In this document: positions 1 to 6,453 of the stretch, in pieces
How the letters are laid out: every line of letters begins with the position of its first letter
Position numbering within the stretch: position 1 is the stretch's first letter
NCBI GenBank assembly: GCA_043819695.1
Contig: JBDREM010000336.1
Coordinates: 1 to 9,119 of the forward strand
Origin: CAYLQD01 sp043819695
GTDB taxonomy: Bacteria; Planctomycetota; PUPC01
Length of the DNA stretch: 9,119 nt
Direction of reading: 5' to 3'
Made by a program: the position numbers and the translations under genes
Notes under the pieces: generated by a model
The model's input: only the letters and a program-made list of their open reading frames with translations
What the model was told of the DNA's origin: nothing
The model's database searches: none

Positions 1-9
1 ACAACAGAC

Positions 10-2028
10 TCACTCGGCGACGCACAGGTCGAGAAATTCCGCCTCACTGATGACGGCCACGCCGAGGGACTGGGCCTTCGCGAGCTTACTGCCGGCGCCG
101 GGGCCGGCGACGACGTAGTCGGTCTTCTTGCTCACGCTCGATGACGCTCGCCCGCCGAGCGACCGCACCTTCTCCTCGGCCTCCTCCCGCGTCATCTGCT
201 CGAGCTTGCCCGTAAAGACGAACGTCCTTCCCGCGAACTTGTCCCCCTTCGGCGCGGGCGCGGCGGCCGCCTCCGACAACGCCTTGATGCCCGCTTTCTT
301 GAGCCGCTCGACGGTGCCGCGGTTCGCGTCGTTCGCGAAGAACTCGGCGACGGACTGTGCGACGATCGGGCCGACCTCGTCGATCTCCTGCAGCTCATCG
401 ACCGACGCGGCCATGATCGCGTCGATCCCGCCGAGGTGCGACGCGAGAATGTCGCTCACGTGTGCGCCGACGTTCCGAATCCCGAGCGCGAACAGCACCC
501 GCGCGAGCGGCCGCTGCTTGCTCGCCTCGAACGCGTCGAGCAGGTTCCGGGCCGACTTCTCGGCCATCCGCTCGAGCCGGGCCCAGTCCTCGAGCCTCAG
601 ATCGTAGAGGTCGGCAGGGTCCCTGATCTTGCCGCCGTCGACGATCTGTTCTATGAGCTTCGTGCCGAGACCCTCGATGTCCATTGCTCCTTTCGACGCG
701 AACACCTCGACCGTGCCCTTGAGCTTCGCGGGGCAGGCGATGCCGACGCAGCGCCGGACGGCCTCGCCCTCGGGCCGCGTCGCGTCGGCCTTGCACACCG
801 GGCACCTGTCCGGCATCGTGAACTTCTTTTCCTTGCCGGTGCGCTTGTCGACGACGGGAGCAACGACCTCGGGGATGACGTCGCCGGCGCGCTGAATCAC
901 GACGGTGTCGCCGATGCGGACGTCCTTTCGCGCGATCTCGTCCTCGTTGTGAAGCGTTGCGCGGCGTACGTCGACGCCGCCGACGCGGACGGGCTCGAGC
1001 TCGGCAACGGGCGTGAGCGCGCCGGTGCGGCCGACCTGGACGGTGATGCCGAGGAGCACCGTCGTCTCCTGCCGCGGCGGGAACTTGCACGCGATGGCGT
1101 AACGCGGGCTGCGCGAGCGCACGCCGAGCTCGCGCTGCTGCGCGAAGCTGTTGACCTTCAGGACGACGCCGTCCATCTCGTAGGGCAGGTCGTCGCGGCG
1201 GGCCATCATCTCGCGGTAGTATTCGAGCGCTTCATCGAGCGACTTGCACGTCCGGCGCTCGCGGACGGTCTTGAGTCCGAGCGAGCGGATGAGGTCGAGC
1301 GAGTCGGCGTGTGTCTCGAACGCGGCGCCGTCGACGCGGCCGACGCCGTAGAGGAAGATGTCGAGCGGGCGGCCGGCGGTGACGGCGGGATCGAGCTGTC
1401 GGAGGCTGCCGGCTGCGGCGTTGCGGGGGTTGGCGAACAGCTTCTCGCCCGCGTCGGCCTGCCGGCGGTTCATCTCGTCGAATTGCTCCTTGGGCATGTA
1501 GACTTCGCCGCGGACCTCGAGCAGGGCCGGGGCCGGCTTCTTGCCGCGGCGGGCGAGGCGGAGCGGGACGGGCTTGATCGTGCGGATGTTGAGGGTGACG
1601 TCTTCGCCGGTCTCGCCGTCGCCGCGGGTCGAGCCGACGGTAAGGATGCCGTTCGCGTAGACGAGTTCGACGGCGAGGCCGTCGAGCTTTGGCTCGGCGA
1701 CGAGCTCGATCTGCGCGTCCTCGCCGAGTTGGCGGACGAGGCCGCCGTGCCAGTCGCGGATCTCGTCCTCGTTCATCGCGTTGCCGAGGCTGAGCATGGG
1801 GACGGAGTGTGTGACCGGATCGAACTGCTCGGCGGGTGCGGCGCCGACGCGCTGCGTTGGCGAGTCGGGCGTGACGAGGTCAGGACGTTCGGCTTCGAGC
1901 GCCTCGAGCTCGCGCATGAGGCGGTCGTAGTCGGCGTCGGAGATCTCGGGGTCGTCGAGGACGTAGTAGCGGTAGTTGTGGTGGTTGATGAGGTCGCGAA
2001 GTTGCTCGGCTTTCCTGGCGGGGTTCAT
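10..2028 (-). CDS. ligA: NAD-dependent DNA ligase LigA
   Basis: Seals nicks in duplex DNA with NAD+ as the adenylate donor, joining Okazaki fragments and finishing repair in the cytoplasm. The 672-residue protein has the full LigA layout. Domain Ia (HNYRYYVLDDP, about residues 17-27) binds NMN. The adenylation domain has KLDG with catalytic K114, the FANPRNAAAGSLRQLD block (198-213), DGVVLKVN (286-293) and K315 in ACKFP. An OB fold follows, then a zinc finger with Cys 409, 412, 427 and 432, a helix-hairpin-helix region (about 440-590) and a C-terminal BRCT domain (about 596-672). Length matches the family, and no key residue is missing. The ATG at 2028 is preferred over an in-frame TTG at 2049 because an AGGGA Shine-Dalgarno lies 6 bases upstream of it. 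It lies downstream of the TPR gene pair on the same strand, but a terminator-like hairpin separates them, so it may be transcribed separately. I saw no clear promoter in the short gap. Confidence 0.98.
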   Translation of the reverse strand: MNPARKAEQLRDLINHHNYRYYVLDDPEISDADYDRLMRELEALEAERPDLVTPDSPTQRVGAAPAEQFDPVTHSVPMLSLGNAMNEDEIRDWHGGLVRQLGEDAQIELVAEPKLDGLAVELVYANGILTVGSTRGDGETGEDVTLNIRTIKPVPLRLARRGKKPAPALLEVRGEVYMPKEQFDEMNRRQADAGEKLFANPRNAAAGSLRQLDPAVTAGRPLDIFLYGVGRVDGAAFETHADSLDLIRSLGLKTVRERRTCKSLDEALEYYREMMARRDDLPYEMDGVVLKVNSFAQQRELGVRSRSPRYAIACKFPPRQETTVLLGITVQVGRTGALTPVAELEPVRVGGVDVRRATLHNEDEIARKDVRIGDTVVIQRAGDVIPEVVAPVVDKRTGKEKKFTMPDRCPVCKADATRPEGEAVRRCVGIACPAKLKGTVEVFASKGAMDIEGLGTKLIEQIVDGGKIRDPADLYDLRLEDWARLERMAEKSARNLLDAFEASKQRPLARVLFALGIRNVGAHVSDILASHLGGIDAIMAASVDELQEIDEVGPIVAQSVAEFFANDANRGTVERLKKAGIKALSEAAAAPAPKGDKFAGRTFVFTGKLEQMTREEAEEKVRSLGGRASSSVSKKTDYVVAGPGAGSKLAKAQSLGVAVISEAEFLDLCVAE

Positions 2029-2089
2029 GCGGGTTCCCTGGCAGTGCAATAGCTGTGGGTCTTATGGGGCCTATCTATGTGCTTAGCGT

Positions 2090-2138
2090 GGGCGAAAAAC
2101 GGGACAGGCAACGATGTGCCAGTCCCTGTTTTTCGCCC
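2090..2138. terminator. Bidirectional terminator-like hairpin between the TPR genes and ligA
   Basis: A 49-base inverted repeat. GGGCG AAAAA C at 2090-2100 pairs with G TTTTT CGCCC at 2128-2138. Inside it GGGAC (2101-2105) pairs with GTCCC (2122-2126), and GGCA (2107-2110) pairs with TGCC (2117-2120). The loop is 6 bases, with one A-A mismatch and one bulged T. The inner GC-rich stem is flanked by A5 on one side and T5 on the other, so either transcript has a stem followed by five U. This fits intrinsic termination in both directions. It sits 6 bases past the stop of the second TPR gene. It may also belong to a dispersed palindromic repeat family, since its arms are longer than a terminator needs. 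Confidence 0.7.
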
Positions 2139-2144
2139 GCCGTC

Positions 2145-3323
2145 TTACTTGGGCGGCTTGTCTTTCTTCGCCGCTTCTTCGCGCAGCTTCTTGATCGTCC
2201 TGAGGTCGCGAATGGCGAAGCCGTTCTCGTAGAAATCGACGACGCGCTGCTCGAGGCACTTCTTCATGAATTCCTCGGCCTTGTCGAGGTCCTTGTCGGC
2301 GAGGTAGCAGGCGCCGATGTAATAGTAGGCCTCGCAGAACTGCTGCCGGTTCGTCTCGGGCTCTTCGTGTTTGGCGAGGCGGATGACCTCGGCCTCGGTC
2401 ATCTCGCCGGCGAGATATTTGATGACGGGAGCGATCCACTTGTCCTGCCCGAAGTTTTTGAGGAATTCCTTGATGAGCTTGTCGGCATCCTGTCGCCGGC
2501 CGAGTTTTCGCAGGATGATGCAGGACCAGATCTTGTAGTACTCTTTCTGGTCGTCGTTGTCGGCGGCCTTTGCGTATGCGCGGAGCGCCCGTTCGAGTTG
2601 TCCGAGCACCTCATAGCTGCAGCCGATCGCGGCGTAAGCTCCGGAGGTTCTGCGGCCGAGCCGGAGGCTCGCCTGGGCGTCGGCGAGCGCCCGTTCACCG
2701 TCGCCGAGGCTGCGGTAATCGCCGCAGCGGCTGGCGTAGTGAATCGGATCGTTCGGGCTGTGTTTGATGAGCCACGTGAGGTCGTCGACGGCGTCCTTGT
2801 GCCGGCCGGCCCATTCGTAGACGTTCGCGCGTATGGCGTAGGATCGCAGGTCGTTGGGCCAGTGCCTGACGAGGAAGTTGGCGTGCTCCAGGGCGTCGTC
2901 GATCTTGAGGGCCTTGATGAGCGCGTCGATGTACCGCGCCCTCAGCGCGAAGTTCTTGCGGTCGATCGCGACGGCGCGGCCGTAGAAGCGCACGGCCTTG
3001 TCATACTGCTTGAGCTCGCGCGCGTAGAAGGCGGCGACGCCGTTGACGAAGGGATCGTCGGGCACGAGCTCGGCGGCCCTCACGTTGTCGGCAAGGGCGA
3101 GCTTCTTGTCGCCGAGGGCGAGGCGGACGCGCGCCCGGTGCGTGAGCGAGGGGACGTGGTTCGGGTTTATGGCGAGCGCCTTGTCGAGAAGTTCGAGCCG
3201 CTGCCTGGGGCTGGGTGCGTGGTAGGCGCGTTTTTCGTAGTCGCCCGCCGTCGTCCCCGTGCCGCCTGCGGCCGCGCCGGTCAAGCAGGCCGCCATGGTG
3301 GCCGCCAGCAGAGCGGTCTTCAC
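2145..3323 (-). CDS. Exported tetratricopeptide-repeat protein, one-module paralogue
   Basis: A 392-residue TPR protein, probably periplasmic or membrane-anchored and acting as a scaffold. No enzymatic motif is visible. The N-terminus (residues 1-20) is a short export signal with a Lys and an alanine-rich core. MAAC at 10-13 is a non-standard lipobox (Met at -3), so lipoprotein status is uncertain. TPR helices run from about residue 38 to 290, with clear ALAINPNH, AVAIDRKN and AIGCSYEVLGQLERAL stretches. The C-terminal block has W296, YLAGEMTEAE (303-312), AYYYIG (332-337) and a final helical pair, resembling the C-terminal part of NlpI-like TPR proteins. The lysine-rich tail (379-392) is probably disordered. 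The start is GTG, chosen because GGAGGTGA lies 7 bases upstream and overlaps the stop of the preceding gene. The whole mature protein aligns by eye with each half of its upstream neighbour. Precise function unknown. Confidence 0.88.
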   Translation of the reverse strand: MKTALLAATMAACLTGAAAGGTGTTAGDYEKRAYHAPSPRQRLELLDKALAINPNHVPSLTHRARVRLALGDKKLALADNVRAAELVPDDPFVNGVAAFYARELKQYDKAVRFYGRAVAIDRKNFALRARYIDALIKALKIDDALEHANFLVRHWPNDLRSYAIRANVYEWAGRHKDAVDDLTWLIKHSPNDPIHYASRCGDYRSLGDGERALADAQASLRLGRRTSGAYAAIGCSYEVLGQLERALRAYAKAADNDDQKEYYKIWSCIILRKLGRRQDADKLIKEFLKNFGQDKWIAPVIKYLAGEMTEAEVIRLAKHEEPETNRQQFCEAYYYIGACYLADKDLDKAEEFMKKCLEQRVVDFYENGFAIRDLRTIKKLREEAAKKDKPPK

Positions 3324-3335
3324 AAGGTCACCTCC
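3324..3335 (-). promoter_or_regulatory. Coupled stop/Shine-Dalgarno junction of the TPR pair
   Basis: On the minus strand the last codons of the upstream TPR gene read AGG TGA, and this TGA is part of a GGAGGTGA Shine-Dalgarno (3328-3335). The downstream GTG start follows after CCTT. The stop and the next start are only 4 bases apart, so the same ribosomes, or local re-initiation, probably translate the second gene. This supports one operon. Confidence 0.75.
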
Positions 3336-5340
3336 AGTTGGAGTGCCGGCCGCGCTCGGCCAGGGCCATGCGGAACTCCCAGCTCTCCTGGCTTGCGGCC
3401 CGGCCCATGTCGACGCATTTGGCGAATGCCTCGCGCGCCTTCGCCTTGTCGCCGCGGATGAGGTCCACGGCCCCGATGTAGTAGTACGCCTGTGAGACTC
3501 GCCGGGCCTGCACCGCGTCGTCCGAATGCTCCGAGAGCTTGAGGAACACCTTCTTGTCGAGTTGGCCCGCGACGTAGCGGGCGGCGGAGCTGGGCCAGTC
3601 GGCCTGCTTCAGTTCGTCGACGTGCGCCTTCAGCCGCTTCGCCGCGCCGGCCGCGTCGCCGAGCTTACATTCGACGATGTAGAGGTTAATGCAGACGATG
3701 GCCGGCTCCTCGTTCTTCAGCAGGATGCGGAAGTCGTCCGCCGCCTCTTTCCATTTTCCGGCGCAGGTCAGCGCGAGGGCGCGCTCGCGGTGCCAGAATG
3801 GGCCGAGGTCGTCCCAGCCGACTGGCTCCATGAGCGCGGAGTAGGCGGCGGCGGCCTCGTCGTACCTGCGGAGCGCGCAGAGCGACCCGGCCAGCCCTTC
3901 GCGCGCGCGCCAGAGCTTCGGATCGGCCTTGATCGCCGCTTCGTAGTCGGCGACGGCCGCAAGGTGGTCGCCATTTCGGGCGCGTGCGAACGCGCGGTAC
4001 CGCAGAGCGGCGCCCTGCTCGATGGGCCGCTTGCAGACGGCGAGCAGCCTGGTGAAGTCGTCGATTGCGCGATCGTACTGGCCGCTGAGCGAGTAGAGAA
4101 TGCCGCGGCTGCGGCGGGCGTCGGCGTGGTTTGGGTTGACGGCCAGCGCCCGGGTGAGCAGCTCGATGCCCTTGGCGCGGCTTGGCGCTTTCCCGGCCAG
4201 GGCGACGTACTCGCCGGCGGTCTTGCCGCCGACAACCAGGCGTTCGAGCTCGGCCTTCGCGAGGTGATACTCGATGAGCGCCGGATTGTCGATTGCGACG
4301 CAGGCGGCGAAGGCCTCGCGCGCCCGTTCCTTCGCTCCGTCGACAAGGAGACGGGCGCCTATGTAATATTGTGCGCGCGCCGCTTGCTCGGCCGACAGAG
4401 CTGCGTTTCTGTGTTTGGATTGGTCGAGGAACCGGCTCTGATCGATCAGGCCCGCCACGTGCCACACGGCGCGGAATATCCAGGTGTTCGCGCGGGCCGA
4501 GCCCTTATATCTCAGGTTCGTCTCGGTCGCGTACGACAGGAGCACGCGGTCGGCGTCCTCCTTGCTGCCTATCCTGCAGGCGACGACGTAGAGGCCGAGG
4601 AAGGCCTGAGCCTTGCGGTGCGGTTCCTTGAGGCCGTTAATGGCAACCTGGAAATCGGCCGCGGCGCTCTCCCACTCACCGGCGCAGGAGGCCGCGGATC
4701 CGCGCAGGAGCCGCCATTCGCCCCGCCGGTTGAGCCCCTCGTCGCCGGCGCGCTGGATGTCACGGTTAAGCATGACGAGGTAGTCGCGCATCGACTCGGC
4801 GTATTGGCCCATCTTGAAGTGAGCGCGGGCACGGTCGGCATAGACGTCGAGAACGGCCGGGTTGTTTTGCAGCGCTTCCGTGTAGCTGCTGACGGCCTCG
4901 GGGTACCTCCTGTTGAGCTCGAGCGCGCGGGCGCGCCTGTGTAAAATGAAGGCCAACTCGCGGCGGCGCCGGCCGAGGATCGCCGCCCGGCCCTGCTCCG
5001 TTTTCTTCTCATTGTCGAGAGCGTCGTACCGCGCCAGCTCGCGAGCGTAGTGGGCGAGCGTCTTCCGGTGGAGAGCGTCGTAGTCGCCGAGCGCCTCCTC
5101 CGGCTGCCGCTGCATCGCATACACCCACGCCCGGCGCAGGCGGGCGTCGTTCAGGTCGGGGTCCTTGTCGAGCGCGAGCGTGAGGAGCCTCTCCTCTTCC
5201 TTGACCGAGGGAGCAGAACGCGACTCCTCCAGATACTCGAGCGCCGTCTTGCCGCACCCGCCGAGCGCCCCGAGCAGGAGACAGACGCATGCGAGGCGCG
5301 GGGCATCGGCCCGCGGCCGGCGGCTTGTGTCTGAGCGCAT
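3328..5340 (-). CDS. TPR lipoprotein with two tandem NlpI-like modules
   Basis: A 670-residue predicted lipoprotein made almost entirely of TPR helices, so probably a membrane-tethered protein-interaction scaffold. The N-terminus has an Arg-rich n-region, a hydrophobic core (about 16-25) and a consensus lipobox LGGC with Cys29. Two modules follow. Module A (about 36-367) starts at YLEESRSAPS, has TPR units such as RRYPEAVSSYTEALQNNP, and ends with W293, FL 304-305, QYYIGA (324-329), REAFAACV and AKAELERL. Module B (about 378-663) starts at YVALAGKAPS, has RALAVNPNH, and ends with W582, YVAGQLDKKVFL (589-600), AYYYIGA (618-624) and REAFAKCV. The ATG at 5340 is chosen because GGGAG lies 7 bases upstream; the in-frame GTG at 5370 would put extra residues before the signal and has no good ribosome site. 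A strong promoter lies just upstream and a paralogue follows 4 bases downstream. No catalytic motif is seen; function unknown. Confidence 0.9.
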   Translation of the reverse strand: MRSDTSRRPRADAPRLACVCLLLGALGGCGKTALEYLEESRSAPSVKEEERLLTLALDKDPDLNDARLRRAWVYAMQRQPEEALGDYDALHRKTLAHYARELARYDALDNEKKTEQGRAAILGRRRRELAFILHRRARALELNRRYPEAVSSYTEALQNNPAVLDVYADRARAHFKMGQYAESMRDYLVMLNRDIQRAGDEGLNRRGEWRLLRGSAASCAGEWESAAADFQVAINGLKEPHRKAQAFLGLYVVACRIGSKEDADRVLLSYATETNLRYKGSARANTWIFRAVWHVAGLIDQSRFLDQSKHRNAALSAEQAARAQYYIGARLLVDGAKERAREAFAACVAIDNPALIEYHLAKAELERLVVGGKTAGEYVALAGKAPSRAKGIELLTRALAVNPNHADARRSRGILYSLSGQYDRAIDDFTRLLAVCKRPIEQGAALRYRAFARARNGDHLAAVADYEAAIKADPKLWRAREGLAGSLCALRRYDEAAAAYSALMEPVGWDDLGPFWHRERALALTCAGKWKEAADDFRILLKNEEPAIVCINLYIVECKLGDAAGAAKRLKAHVDELKQADWPSSAARYVAGQLDKKVFLKLSEHSDDAVQARRVSQAYYYIGAVDLIRGDKAKAREAFAKCVDMGRAASQESWEFRMALAERGRHSNWR

Positions 5341-5384
5341 CTGATCTCTCCCGGAAACAGACACCGGCACATCGTCACTACACC

Positions 5385-5413
5385 ATAATAAGAGCGTTCC
5401 GGCCCCGTGTCAA
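5385..5413 (-). promoter_or_regulatory. Sigma70-type promoter of the TPR operon
   Basis: On the minus strand a perfect -35 TTGACA (5413-5408) is separated by exactly 17 bases (5407-5391) from a -10 TATTAT (5390-5385), five of six matches to TATAAT. Transcription would start near 5378, giving a leader of about 38 bases before the ATG at 5340. The match stands out in a GC-rich window and fits the gene position, so this is the best promoter seen here. Confidence 0.8.
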
Positions 5414-5420
5414 TCGGCGA

Positions 5421-5446
5421 AAGGAGGCAAAGGAAGGAGGCAAAGG
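5421..5446. repeat. Perfect tandem duplication of a 13-base unit
   Basis: AAGGAGGCAAAGG occurs twice head to tail (5421-5433 and 5434-5446) with no mismatch. It lies immediately upstream of the -35 box of the TPR promoter. It could be a replication-slippage product or a pair of binding sites; nothing else supports either reading. Confidence 0.85.
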
Positions 5447-5508
5447 TCGAGGCACCGAGATGGTCCTGCGCCGGCTTGATGCAATACCAGTAACTTAAGG
5501 AGCGTACC

Positions 5509-5694
5509 GTGTGTGCGCGAGAGTTTCTCGTAATCTTACTCCTACTCGTAATCGCTGTTTCGCAACTTGCTCTGCCGAAGAGGATTATGATTAGGATTAG
5601 GAGTAAGATTAGGATTAAGAGAGAGAAGGCCTCGAACCCTCTGTCGTCTCTGCGGGAAGGTGATTCAGGCTGGGTTCCTGGTATTGCGCCTTGA
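5509..5694 (+). CDS. Possible small single-pass membrane peptide (uncertain)
   Basis: A 61-codon reading frame starting at GTG, with TAAGGAG at 5496-5502 and a 6-base gap, an excellent ribosome site. The predicted peptide has a hydrophobic stretch at about residues 6-22 (FLVILLLLVIAVSQLAL), then a basic stretch rich in Arg, Lys and Ile (24-43) and a polar tail. The frame runs through the hexamer fold-back repeat, which alone would yield hydrophobic and then basic residues, so low-complexity DNA could explain the whole peptide. In favour of coding, the differences from the copy at 8701 are synonymous or conservative in this frame. I recognise no family and consider non-coding repeat DNA at least as likely. 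Confidence 0.25.
   Translation: MCAREFLVILLLLVIAVSQLALPKRIMIRIRSKIRIKREKASNPLSSLREGDSGWVPGIAP
5528..5624. repeat. Hexamer-based fold-back repeat, copy 1
   Basis: The left arm is hexamer units GTAATC, TTACTC, CTACTC, GTAATC (5530-5553). The right arm is GATTAT, GATTAG, GATTAG, GAGTAA, GATTAG, GATTAA, GAGAGA (5583-5624). The arms are inverted: 5531-5544 (TAATCTTACTCCTA) pairs perfectly with 5598-5611, and the extended 25-base arms (5530-5554 and 5588-5612) match at 22 positions. The spacer of 33 bases includes GTTTCGCA. The left arm plus this octamer recurs as a direct copy at 8701-8737. Confidence 0.8.
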
Positions 5695-5928
5695 TGGCGC
5701 CGGCCCGTGCGAGCGGGCGGCCCCGGCCTGCCAATTCGAGGTGGCCGGTGAACGCCGACTGCCATTGTGACAGCGAAACGCGATCAATTGCCGGCGCGGC
5801 CGCTGCCGCCTCTCGCCCTAACCTCTGCCCGGAACATGTCTTATGACATTCATCGCAGCGGGGCTGCCCGATGGCACGCGTTTTGCTTAGGGAAAGCCGA
5901 CGATCCGGTCTCGCGCGTGAGGCGCCTG
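5625..5928. other. Spacer before the receiver gene, no confident gene
   Basis: I see no convincing gene here. An open frame continuous with the receiver gene extends back to 5767, with an alternative ATG at 5836, but neither has a good ribosome site and the extra residues resemble no domain. A GC-rich hairpin lies at 5699-5721: GCCG and CCCG pair with CGGG and CGGC around a TGCGAG loop, with one bulged G. It has no T-run. No clear promoter for the receiver gene was found. Confidence 0.5.
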
Positions 5929-6360
5929 ATGAACGACGAGCCACTCTCAATCCTGGTTGCCGACGAGAGCCCGCGGTGCCGACAGGCGCTGCGCGACACG
6001 CTCGATCCGGCAGGGTATGACATCGTCGGTGCGCCGTCCGGCCGCGAGGCCATCAGGATCGTCCGTGAGGAGCGGATCCACATCGTCGTGATGGACGTCT
6101 GCCTGCCCGACTACTCCGGCCTCGAAATCTACCACGCCATCAAGGACATCGTCGGGGCGGCCGTGCCGTGCATCTTCACCGCGGTCGACATCAGCACGCG
6201 GTCGATCCAGGGCGCCCTCAGCGAAGACGCGATCACCATATTGCCCAAACCGGTCGACATGCCGCGGCTCGTCCACGCCATCGACTGGTCCGTCAACAGG
6301 TATTACTCGGGCAGGAGGCGCTCGCCGGGATTTGACCCGCAGCGCTTCCGCCTGCAATGA
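5929..6360 (+). CDS. Stand-alone response-regulator receiver protein
   Basis: A 143-residue CheY-like receiver, taking phosphate from a histidine kinase or phosphorelay in the cytoplasm. All key positions are present: the acidic pair D12-E13 (VADES), phospho-acceptor D56 (VVMDVCLPD), switch Thr84 (IFTAVD) and conserved Lys107 (ILPKPVD). After the receiver comes only a short basic tail (about 127-143), so there is no DNA-binding or enzymatic output domain; it must act by protein contact or pass phosphate on. The ATG at 5929 is chosen because GTGAGG lies 6 bases upstream and it puts the receiver fold right at the start. Longer starts at 5836 or 5767 would add 31 or 54 residues of unremarkable sequence. 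No kinase gene is in the window. It ends 93 bases before groES on the same strand, with a hairpin between. Confidence 0.92.
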   Translation: MNDEPLSILVADESPRCRQALRDTLDPAGYDIVGAPSGREAIRIVREERIHIVVMDVCLPDYSGLEIYHAIKDIVGAAVPCIFTAVDISTRSIQGALSEDAITILPKPVDMPRLVHAIDWSVNRYYSGRRRSPGFDPQRFRLQ

Positions 6361-6384
6361 ACGCAGCACGTTGTCTTTCTGTTG

Positions 6385-6420
6385 CCCGCCCTGTCTGGCG
6401 TCAGACAGGCGCACGGCGGG
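6385..6420 (+). promoter_or_regulatory. Hairpin between the receiver gene and groES
   Basis: CCTGTCTG (6390-6397) pairs perfectly with CAGACAGG (6402-6409) around a GCGT loop. Outside it CCCGC (6385-6389) pairs with GCGGG (6416-6420), leaving a 6-base bulge. There is no T-run, so it is not a standard intrinsic terminator. It could attenuate read-through from the receiver gene or form part of the groES leader. No CIRCE-type inverted repeat (TTAGCACTC/GAGTGCTAA) was found in this gap. Confidence 0.5.
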
Positions 6421-6453
6421 GGAAGTGGTCACTGTTTTGAGGAGAAGGATGTT

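Noticed and set aside
2029..2049. Longer ligA start at TTG 2049
   Set aside because: The added seven residues (MHCQGTR) are not family-like and the AGGGA ribosome site is placed for the ATG at 2028.
436..2052. 538-codon open frame on the plus strand opposite ligA
   Set aside because: It lies antisense to a fully conserved ligase, has an acidic/Val-Ala-Asp-rich composition typical of shadows in GC-rich DNA, and shows no domain.
2055..4944. Long plus-strand open frames (2055-3461 and 3526-4944) opposite the TPR genes
   Set aside because: Both are antisense to the TPR genes, which have signal peptides, ribosome sites and repeat structure; the antisense frames have low-complexity composition and no recognisable domain.
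5767..5928. N-terminal extension of the receiver protein
   Set aside because: No good ribosome site at 5767 or 5836, no domain or signal in the added residues, and the receiver fold begins directly after the ATG at 5929.
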